From: Agrocybe praecox
Lineage: Eukaryota > Basidiomycota > Agaricomycetes > Agaricales > Agrocybaceae
Length of the DNA stretch: 16,431 bases
NCBI GenBank assembly: GCA_964017145.1
Contig: CAXHKQ010000116.1
Span: 1-16,431 of the forward strand
Direction: 5' to 3'
The notes under the pieces: generated by a model
Seen by the model: the letters and a program-made list of their open reading frames with translations, nothing else
What the model was told of the DNA's origin: nothing
Database searches by the model: none
Made by a program: the position numbers and the translations under genes
Part shown: positions 8,592 through 16,431 of the stretch, one piece after another
How the letters are laid out: the number at the start of each line of letters is the position of its first letter
Position numbering within the stretch: the first letter of the stretch is position 1

Positions 8592-10483
8592 TGGTCAATA
8601 ATACATTTTGTTTTCATCAGAAATATTGTTCCTACATAGGTTTTTTTCATATTTAATGTAATATCGTACAAATTCCAGTAGATAGTGATCGCCCACAACT
8701 TCAGACCAGACCATAATCGTCATCTTCATAAACATATGGACCACATTTGCTCAGACTACTAATTATTATTAATTGTCACAGCTACTTGCGCTTGAACAGC
8801 GCAGCGTCGCTGCACTCTCACTACATAAAACATGAAATTGCCACCGGAACACGTAACATGAAGTCCGGGCAATTTAAAGAGCACGCGGCTTAGCTGCGTA
8901 GATCAATTGACGCACAACGCACACATTAGACCCTATATACAATGTATACGTGTAACAATTGCTCGGCGAAACAAGAGGGCACTTTAAACTGGCGCGCTGC
9001 TATGCCACACATTCGAGAGCGCGTCGAAATGAGAGTGAGTGTTTTTTTTTATTTCTGTTCTGTTCATCATTGTGATGTTTATCCCAGCTCAACGTTAATT
9101 GCGAACGCACAACGCAACATCCTCCTCCTCGAACGCTCTTGTGTCTGAGCAATTGCAGATAAGTCGTAATTCTTTCTAGTACAGTACATACAGTTGGTAG
9201 CAATATGAAGTTACCAAGAAATATGCTGGACTTTGGAGCTCATTTTCACAGAACTAGGTGTTCCAAATGACTGAATATATTTGTATCAGGAAGATCTACT
9301 TTTCCCTAATAGCTCTGCGGAATTTCATGATTGTGGTGAAATATCTTGATGAAAGGTAGTCATCCGGAAACTCCGCAGAACAATTGAGAACAATCTTCCT
9401 GAAAAGGAGCTGGAAAGTGCAGCATGATTTGTGGTAACTACATATTGCTAGGTACTGTATGTACTATATGTACATCGCGTACATCAACAACAACATCATC
9501 ATCATCATAGTCGGTGGAGCTCGCGCTAAGTGCTTGGACTTGTATGCAGCGCTGTTGACTGGGGAGGGAAAAACCGTCAAGAGTTTTGCTATCAGAAGTT
9601 GGCTGCCTGCGCAAAAAGTACACTGAATAGAGACAACAAGAGCTTGAGAACACAATTTGTATTCGCTGCCATATGTTGTTGTGCGTACATACTAGTATTA
9701 GGTTTGGTTCATTCGGAAGTGTGTAGAACCTGTTAACCGGTTAGTTGGAATTTTACGACGCATTTTTCTGAATTACTTTATAAATGATTTTACAATATTG
9801 TAGATAACCCTTTCATGTCGAATGTTCTGATGATTCGTTTTTGTTGTTGCATTTGTGGATGTTTTTCTTCAATTGGTTAGTATAGACACTTTTGTCGATA
9901 TTGCGACAAGGTGTTCTGTTGTCTCGTCAAAACAATTATATGAAAACAATTATATCAACATTGAACGTTGAGACATAAAAATGAATACATATAATAACAA
10001 CCTCAATTGTGTACATTGTACAGTGAGCTTGAAATTATATAAAATAAAATGTATCAGAAATATGTGTATTTCATTTCCAACCGTTCATGATGAAACTGAT
10101 ATTTGCTGAATGGTTTGAATTTGTATCCAAATTCAAATTCCAAGTACGTGAAAAGTGTATCTACCGATTTTACCAAAATCGGAATTTGAAGTTAATGAGA
10201 TCGTTCGTTAATTGAAATCAACCGAACCAGACGTCAATTGAAAAAAACAACAATCTTTACATGCGTTCACCCGAACGCATCACGTTAATCAACGCGTTCT
10301 CTGGAACGAGATGATTAATGGGCGCGAATGCATTGCAAGCGCTATTCTTGTGTGGATGCGTGCTCGAATGTGTTGAAACGCACTGCACTTGGTGGCGGCG
10401 AGTGTGCGTATTCTATGAGAGAAAAGCCCCGCCTAAGTAGCATAAGACGAGCGAGCTCGAACATACCGCTACATATGTAAGTA
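8592..10483. other. Intergenic, no gene seen
   Basis: AT-rich DNA without a supportable coding frame. It holds a CAA/CAT microsatellite (9481-9509), a bulged hairpin AAATTGCC...GGCAATTT (8835-8875), a hairpin with TTGTCG/CGACAA arms (about 9887-9914) and the hairpin cluster listed separately. Several frames of 60-70 codons overlap each other and show no domain features. Confidence 0.55.
10117..10318. repeat. Cluster of four short hairpins
   Basis: Four inverted repeats lie within about 200 bases: GAATTTG/CAAATTC (10117-10134, spacer 4), CCGATTTT/AAAATCGG (10164-10182, spacer 3), ATGCGTTC/GAACGCAT (10261-10280, spacer 4), and TTAATCA/TGATTAA (10285-10318) with a nested GTTC/GAAC pair. All listed arms are perfect. 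I know of no family with this arrangement. Confidence 0.6.
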
Positions 10484-11536
10484 CAGGGTGCGCCATATTT
10501 GATGGAACTAACAGGCAGTCCGGAAAGTCCGTATCGTTTGGTAGGAGGACACTTTTTTAGAAGAAATTATTTTTGAATATTCAACATTACAACTTTCAAA
10601 CGACTCGAAACAAAAATTAACTTCTGGTTCGTTCGATATTTCATTTTGATTGAACTTTCTGTTGTTATTGCAAATGATAGAAAACATCGTTTTTCGTGTC
10701 ATTGTAAACCCAATTTAAATGTTGGGAAAATTGGGCCAAGGTCAAACAATTACTTCAGAAAATGTTATATGAGTTTGGCTCCAGATAAAACAAAGTTTGC
10801 GACTTTTTTAAAAATTCCGTACTGGCCATTTGGACATTAAGGATGATAATCGTACTAGGCGTCCAAATGTGACAGTTACAGACTAAAACATATAGAAGTG
10901 CACAAAATAAGTCCGGAAGACCGAAAAGCACGGTTGCTAAAGATCGATGATACCCTACAGAAGGATAAACAATTTTCGATTTGTCCTTGGATATGCTCTT
11001 GGACATGCCAGAGCTCTTTGTAAAATCTCTGCCGCGCGATCTCAAAATCGACCAAAATATATACGTGATGTTATTTCTGAGAAGTGTTTTGGGCTGATCG
11101 ATCGCGGTTAAGCTACTTTTTTATAATGCTTCTTGGCACCATCATCACTTTCCGGAGTCCAATAAGTAGTTCACAAAAACACAACAGTCGGATGGCGTGA
11201 AGCTCAAAATGCGGGTCCACCAAGAAAATATTTCGCATGTCACTGTAAACAATGGCATGAATCAATGGAAAAAAGCTATGAATTGCGACCTTATTCACAG
11301 TATTATCCGGATATGGCTCGACTATTATCGACTATTTTATGTTTCAGGCCTTTAGAAATATTATCACTGGAAAGAGATACGAAGGACATCGAAAAGTTGG
11401 AAGATCTCAAAATTCATAGTATCGTCCTCCAATAGAACTATATGTTGATAATTCTGAAATAATTTTATCTAAAAAATGTGTCCTACTACCAAACGACATG
11501 GCCTGTTATGAGAACATCGACAACTTTGACCCTTCA
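10484..11536 (+). mobile_element. Decayed mariner/Tc1-superfamily element
   Basis: The ends are marked by TA at 10482-10483 and 11537-11538. Long imperfect terminal inverted repeats include AACAGGC, CGTTTGGTAGGAGGACAC (about 10534-10551) and its counterpart near 11480-11500. Transposase remnants on the plus strand, in shifting frames, fit the mariner layout in order: RRPNVTVTD (10842-10883), HKISPEDRKARL (from 10901), LPRDLKIDQ (about 11025), WHHHHFPESNK (11134-11166), ELRPYSQYYPD (11280-11312) and IDYFMF...GKRYEG (11327-11386). A functional enzyme cuts and pastes the element by DDD/DDE chemistry. Here stops and frameshifts abound, the acidic pair before WxHHY is lost, and the stretch that should carry the second catalytic Asp (about 80 residues) is absent. 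The subfamily (mariner or maT-like) is not resolved. Confidence 0.78.
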
Positions 11537-11716
11537 TACATTTTTTTTTTCATTTTATTATAGTCTATTACAATTTGTTGGGAATAGTTTTAGAATACTC
11601 AAACTCATCATCGTTACTAAATTCGCGCCTTAGAGAAATTGGCTGCATTTCATCGAGTCTTCTTAAGACATCCATCTGTATAAGTGTATGATTTTAATAT
11701 GTAGGAACATATAAGA

Positions 11717-11990
11717 AACATAAATCAAGTTAATTTTTTTTTTCCGACACCAAATTTTACAGTTTTAGCTAAAATAGATAGGAGTGCAAAAACTACCCCA
11801 CACTTTTCAAATCGTCGAAAAAACATGCACTCGTTTTTTTTGCGAATAGCTCAATGCATTCATTTTTCACATGACAACAATATTCAGCAGAAACATAGCC
11901 TGATACATTGTCTTGCAGTTTTTGTTGTTGTTTTTTTTTCTTCAATTTAAAATCGATTGTAAATTACCCAGTCGTATTATACCAAAAAAT
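11717..11990. repeat. Unclassified dispersed repeat, copy A
   Basis: It aligns in direct orientation with 12844-13107. Shared blocks include GTGCAAAAA-TACCCC-CACTTTTC, GTCGAAAAAACATGC, CTCGTTTTTTTT, AATAGCTC and CATAGCCTGATA. The copies are clearly diverged, with small indels. I see no coding frame, terminal repeat or target duplication, so the repeat type is unknown. Confidence 0.65.
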
Positions 11991-12843
11991 GTTTAGGCCA
12001 GAAAGAGGATAACATCGAATGGGATAGAACATAAACAATAAAAATACATGTTCATGCCCAAGGAGGTTACTTTCGAACCCCACCTAGTATATGCCCATAA
12101 TACACATTGAAATGACAGCACCAACCATACATCTTGGTGCTCGCGAGCATAAAACATCACAACAACAACAGCAGCAGCAGCATCTGCTGCGACGACTGCG
12201 AGGAGGAGGCAGCAGCAGCAGCGCTCAACATAATAGCATTATTCTGGCGCATATGCGTCGTGTTTGCGTGCACTTGCCGGATGCAGGCAGGCGCATGCGT
12301 TGATTGTATTTCACTTCAGACGGAGCACTCGCATTCAGTCAGTTTGGCTGGCCCCGTTGCGAGAGAGATGGGCGGAAGGTTTGGAAAGAATAATTGACTA
12401 ATGGATATAGAACATACTATAGTCATGCACGCTCTCCGGCGCTGCGAAGGGCGTCTCGTGCGTGTTCTCGTTGGTGAGGCGGCCGTCATTCGCGCCGGTA
12501 TGTTTGCCAGAGATAAGGAAACATTTTAATATTAGAGTACGACGGATTAATTTTTGCATATGGGCAATTTTTGCACCCTTCTTATGTCCTTAAATATCGA
12601 AGATTAGTTAGTTATAGCCCTATATGTGATTTTGGTGTTTTCCTCACGATAACTCTCCTCCAATCAATGCGTTGCGAATAACATACGAAAAATGAATATA
12701 AATATCGAATGATTGGCTTCCAAGCGGAATTTGCCGGTTAATTTGATTATTTTTGTGTTTTAACGATAGTATGACTATCCATCGAGTAATGGAGGTAATT
12801 CTTCAACAGGTAAATGTTACATTCGATTTTATTCGATTGACGG
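11991..12843. other. Intergenic spacer between the direct repeats
   Basis: It holds the trinucleotide tract listed separately and a GC-richer stretch (about 12240-12500) in otherwise AT-rich DNA. Two overlapping plus frames (12091-12303, 12134-12397) run through the CAG tract, but their residues are low complexity and I do not call a gene. A TCAGTCAGTTT at about 12335-12345 resembles an arthropod initiator, without further support. Confidence 0.45.
12159..12227. repeat. CAA/CAG-type trinucleotide tract
   Basis: Two blocks of CAA/CAG units (12159-12182 and about 12210-12223) are separated by CTGCTGCGACGACTGCGAGG-type sequence. Depending on frame, it would encode poly-Gln, poly-Ser or poly-Ala. 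Such tracts are common in insect exons and in intergenic DNA, so this alone is not evidence of a gene. Confidence 0.7.
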
Positions 12844-13107
12844 AACATAAATAAGGCCTATATGTTTTTCCTACATAGTTTCAGCTGAAATAGGCAGGGG
12901 TGCAAAAATTACCCCGCACTTTTCGAAACGTCGAAAAAACATGCCCTCGTTTTTTTTCCTAATAGCTCCGTGAATTAAGTTTCCACATAATAAGAATGTA
13001 TAACATAATCATAGCCTGATAAAATGTCTTTCAATTGCATTTTTCCGTTTTAAAATTGTATGCAAATTACGATCGCGTGAGCTCTTCGTGCTTACTATGC
13101 AAAAAAT
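12844..13107. repeat. Unclassified dispersed repeat, copy B
   Basis: This is the direct partner of 11717-11990 (see that entry for shared blocks). It lacks about 10 bases present in copy A just before the GTTT(C/T)AGCT block, and a T-rich stretch near the end is shorter. Copy B keeps GGGGTGCAAAAATTACCCC, which forms a small GGGGT...ACCCC hairpin; in copy A this is degraded. Confidence 0.65.
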
Positions 13108-14059
13108 ACCCTGTCTCTTTTGAATACTCGTCGGACTAGTTAGAGTGTTCCAGATGAACTATTAAAAATACTCAACATATTATTAAATACTTCTAGACAC
13201 AAATGTTTTGAATATCTTGACCGTATTAATGTGATGGGTAAGTGTATGTGATGTGTATGTGCCCATCACCCATACGTTCCTCGCCTATTTTACTAGCGTT
13301 CGGTTTTCTAGAGTTTAACAATCTACCGGTCGAAATCCTCCATTCATTTTCAAATACTGATTGAAGACGCAATTTTTATGAAGTCTGATGCTCGCTAGTT
13401 CGGTTGTGGCAAGCATCGAGTGTGTTTTCAGTTCGAATGATAGCAGTCTACTCGTTCGCAAGCCGTACACTTATTGGAACAACGACAAACATGGGTCGAG
13501 AGATGTTGTTGATTAATGTTGATTTAATCCGTCTGGAGGAGGGCTGACTAGCTAGTCTGAAGCGCTTGGTATGTTGTGACTCACAGATCGAGTCCGAGCT
13601 CTAGAGCAGAGATGATAATCTTGAAAAATTACTATGTTATATAATGTTCTACATTAATTACATTGCAATTTCCAATTTGTATACGTAGAAATGCCATTTT
13701 CTACTTCAACTTATCATTATTATACATTGATGATTTGGGATGATACTCTTATGCTACATTAATGTCTCTCTATTCATCATCTTCCCCACATTTTGATTTT
13801 CTAAATAAATTAACACGTTTGCTCTATAGTGAGTTCTGTTGAATTTGTCAGATTACACCATATATAATATTTGCTGCATGTATAATATTTGTCAATAGAA
13901 AGTTATAGCAAGTTGAATTTGTCATTCGTATGATTAATATGGTTACTTGGTCTGTTTAGATTGCCTATAACAAAGGCATTAGACCACAGACTTCCAACTG
14001 CATTAGCTTTATTGACGCGTATTCAAGTCAGCTTTAAGATGACATCAAATTGAATCAAG
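13108..14059. other. Intergenic, no gene seen
   Basis: I see no supportable coding frame or RNA gene. A 7-base inverted pair TGATGGG/CCCATCA brackets a GT-rich spacer near 13233-13270. The rest is unremarkable AT-rich sequence. Confidence 0.55.
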
Positions 14060-14071
14060 TATATTGCGTGT

Positions 14072-14344
14072 CGTCTGAGTGGCGTAGGGGTAGAGTACCT
14101 GCCTCACGATCGGAAGGTCCTGGGTTCGAATCCCGGTATGGGTGCGGGTTTTTTTCTTCTAACGATGATCCAAAGGAAGGATGTTAAATGTTGCCTAGGG
14201 TTGCTCTTTGGATCGCTGTGCTAATCACATGGCATCTTTAAACCCGAAACCGATTATGAAGCCCTGCTACTCTTCACATACAAGGAGAGTATAGAAGGGA
14301 GGCCAAGACCTGTAATGGGTTGTAGTGCCACCAAATTATTATAT
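14072..14344 (+). mobile_element. tRNA-derived SINE with 12-base target duplication
   Basis: The direct repeat TATATTGCGTGT occurs immediately before (14060-14071) and after (14345-14356) a 273-base segment. The segment begins with a tRNA-like head: box A TGGCGTAGGGG at 14080-14090, a T-arm CTGGG-loop-CCCGG, and box B GGTTCGAATCC at 14123-14133. An unrelated body follows, ending in an ATT/TAT-rich tail, as in mosquito tRNA-related SINEs such as Feilai. I cannot confirm the family. SINEs are copied by Pol III and moved by a LINE's reverse transcriptase. The perfect duplication argues for a recent insertion. A run of seven T starts at 14150, directly after the tRNA head. Confidence 0.88.
14080..14133 (+). 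promoter_or_regulatory. Internal Pol III promoter (A and B boxes) of the SINE
   Basis: Box A TGGCGTAGGGG and box B GGTTCGAATCC match the eukaryotic tRNA promoter consensus, with box starts 43 bases apart. Box B matches the consensus fully. Transcription would start a few bases before box A, near the SINE's 5' end. Confidence 0.8.
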
Positions 14345-14428
14345 TATATTGCGTGTTCATATTTTTTTATATTTTTTAGTGAATTTTTTTGTATCTTTTT
14401 TGCACCCAACCCGAAATATTGCCAATTA

Positions 14429-15573
14429 CACTAGACGACACTTTTTTTATCGGCCTTCTGTATAAACTTTTCTGACGTGTTTTTATCTCCTAATCACGAA
14501 TCCGAAAAGAAAAAATGATTTTCAGGAAGGCTTTCGAAGATAATGGCGTAAGTTGTATTTTTCGACATGACCTCAGACAATTGCCCATATCTCATGTTTT
14601 AATTTTCGTAGGGCGATCTGCCGCACATCGAACGAAAGCTTATTAAAAATGCTACAATTTATATGAACATTGTTTTTAAGTTACATTGATAGTTTCAGTG
14701 TTACCGAACAACAAAAGTAGAAAATAGTGAGAAAAGTGCTAAAATTATTAAAATAAAATCACGCAAACAACTTTTTAGTTAATAAAACTTGAAATATCAC
14801 CAGTTTTGTTTTCACTGACTCTTAGCTGAAGTTCTTGCGCATCTTTCGAGCTGTCACGTGGTTTTATCTATGCGAAGATTTCAAAGTTATTCGGTGTTAA
14901 ACTATGAGATGTTCAATTTTTTTTTAGAGAGAAATGTATTGATGAGAACAACAAAAATCGAACTAAAGATGTAGTTTTGTTAACATTGGTGAGATGTTCA
15001 AAAAAATATATTACAGTTTTGGTCTGCGAACTATTTTGTAGAAGTTGACTTTTACTACGATGGTCGAAAATGGTACATTTTTCACAGGATTTCTAAGTCA
15101 CAACACCTGAATTAAGCCACAGATATTATCATGTGACAGCTTAAAAGATGCGCAAGAATACAAGCCAACAGACAATAGGAAAATAACTGGTGATATTTTG
15201 TATTTTATCAACAACAAATTAGTTTTCGTGATTTTATTTTCATCACTTTTGAACTTTTTTCACCATTTTCTGCTTTTGATGTTCGGTAACACTGAAACTA
15301 TCAACATTATTGAAAAACAATGTTCACATAAATTGTAGCATTTTTAATAAGCTTTCATGTGATGTACGGCAGATCGATAGACGAAAATTAAAACATGAGA
15401 TATGGGCAATTGTCTGAGGTCATGTCGATAAATACAACTTACGCCATTATCTTCGTAAGCCTTCCTGAAAACCATTTTTTCTTCTCGGATTCGTGCTTAG
15501 GAGATAAAAACACGTCATAAAAGTTTATACAGAAGGCCGATAAACGCCATAACTTGATTTTTGTTACCCAGTG
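14429..15573. mobile_element. Foldback element with arms of several hundred bases
   Basis: The left arm (from about 14449) and the right arm (to about 15544) are reverse complements over most of their length. In the outer 270 bases nearly all positions agree (for example TATCGGCCTTCTGTATAAAC on both). Inner arms remain recognisable to about 14900 and 15090 (TCTTGCGCATCTTT, AAATATCACCAG). The centre is a short loop near 14900-15090. The outermost ends are weaker: CACTAGACGACA on the left against CACTGGGTAACA on the right. TTA follows the right end and precedes the left end, which could be a 3-base target duplication or part of the terminus. No coding frame is present, so this is a non-autonomous MITE/foldback type of unknown superfamily. 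Confidence 0.85.
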
Positions 15574-15735
15574 TTATTCATAACAACTACACGAACAACT
15601 TGAAAAAATCATAACAAAAAAACTAATCCATGAAAAAAAAATTATTATGATTTTCGTTTTTAGGAGCACAAAACACATTTTTATATTTGAAGCGAGTATC
15701 TCACCAAAAGTCGAATTTTGTCGGGTAGTGTTATA

Positions 15736-16242
15736 GGAGAACGGAGGATTGCACAAAAATTCGAGTGATGCAGTTTTGCTACGAAATCACAATTATATTT
15801 TGTACGATAAAATCAATTGAGCAACGTCTTATCCGCATCTTATAATAGAGCCTTTACTTTTGACAAACGAAAAATTGACCCTGTGACCCTGTTAAATCCC
15901 ATAAACCGTCGAGGAAACACTGATTTTTTATAATGAGAGTGAAATAAAATATTTCTTCAGGTGCCAATTGTTCGTGTGTCAAGTTTGGTTATATCATAAC
16001 TTACTCTTGGCGCAGAACAATGAGCGAGTACTCGAATAAAATGTATATAATCGTGCACAAGCACAAGTCCTCGTCATTCGAACAAAAAAATACGAAAATC
16101 GTTGGTTTTCAGGGTCATCAGTAATGGCTCCACCATTGGAGACGGTAGAGACTTTTCCCAAACGATTTTTTCGTAGATAATAGAGAAGATCGTTCTCAAC
16201 AAAACTGCATCACTACACAACTTGTGCCATTGTCCCTTCTCC
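15736..16242. mobile_element. MITE-like element with 43-base inverted ends
   Basis: GGAGAA-CGGAGGATTGCACA...TGATGCAGTTTTG (15736-15778) pairs with the reverse complement of 16200-16242 at 33 of 43 positions, including both the first six and the last fifteen bases. The element is 507 bases long. It lacks a recognisable protein, so it would be non-autonomous. No clear target duplication is visible. The ends are not similar to the foldback element's ends. Confidence 0.6.
16044..16079 (+). promoter_or_regulatory. Possible Pol II core promoter (TATA plus initiator)
   Basis: TATATAA at 16044-16050 lies 32 bases before the A of TCATTC at 16074-16079, which fits the arthropod initiator consensus and normal TATA spacing. 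It lies inside the MITE-like element. AT-rich DNA gives TATA-like strings often, so this is a weak call. The first ATG downstream (16124) opens a frame of only 18 codons. Confidence 0.25.
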
Positions 16243-16431
16243 TTCGAACCGTGAAATAAAAATGTTTCAAATTAAGGAGCGAGACTAGTGAATCCAATTC
16301 TCAGATTGGCATTTTTTTAATTATATTTTATGGATATGTTGGGGATTTCCATTTCGTTCGACAAAATATTCCAGGACGAACAAAACCGTCATGTTTACGA
16401 AGCCTGTTTTATGAACCTAATTTTTGCTAAA
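16243..16431. other. Terminal flank, no feature seen
   Basis: AT-rich sequence to the window end without a recognisable gene, RNA or repeat. Confidence 0.5.

Noticed and set aside
8228..8639. Open frames of 78 and 97 codons around the GC-rich block
   Set aside because: Both run across the Helitron boundary into flanking DNA and have no recognisable domain.
10117..10318. CRISPR array or integron-like attachment array
   Set aside because: The hairpins differ in sequence and are not regularly spaced, and the window is clearly eukaryotic.
12091..12397. A host exon with a Gln/Ser-rich product
   Set aside because: The frame is kept open mainly by the trinucleotide tract. No splice pair, conserved domain or convincing start supports it.
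14072..14150. A functional tRNA gene
   Set aside because: The T-arm and both promoter boxes are good, but the 5' bases do not pair with the 3' TATGGGT to form an acceptor stem, and the segment is the head of a SINE bounded by a target duplication.

Overview
The window looks like non-coding, repeat-rich DNA from an insect, most likely a mosquito or a related dipteran. The reasons are a BEL/Pao LTR retrotransposon, a tRNA-derived SINE, a short Helitron, a mariner-like relic and several foldback elements packed into 16 kb of AT-rich sequence. I could not fix the species. I found no host protein-coding gene that I can support.

Region 1 (about 1-6607) is a nearly complete BEL/Pao element on the minus strand. 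Read 5' to 3' on that strand it has: a 5' LTR (6069-6601) missing its outer 58 bases, a PBS-like site, gag, then zinc knuckles, protease, reverse transcriptase, RNase H and integrase, a polypurine tract (594-606), and a full 591-base 3' LTR (3-593). The polyprotein frame is broken three times: one frameshift in Gag and two in-frame stop codons. The LTRs still differ at only 2 of 533 shared positions, so the insertion is young but dead. No envelope-like frame is present.

Region 2 (6608-10483) is AT-rich intergenic DNA holding a 227-base non-autonomous Helitron (8365-8591) and a cluster of perfect short hairpins (10117-10318).

Region 3 (10484-11536) is a decayed mariner/Tc1-superfamily element with TA target duplication. 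Pieces of the transposase can be read in several frames, but the middle of the gene is missing.

Region 4 (11537-14059) has a pair of diverged direct repeats of about 270 bases that I cannot assign to a family, and a CAG/CAA tract.

Region 5 (14060-16431) is a run of small elements: a SINE with a perfect 12-base target duplication, a 1.1 kb near-palindromic foldback element, and a 507-base MITE-like element that contains a TATA/initiator-like pair. Nothing here acts as a cellular pathway. The window is best read as a transposon graveyard with one recent arrival.
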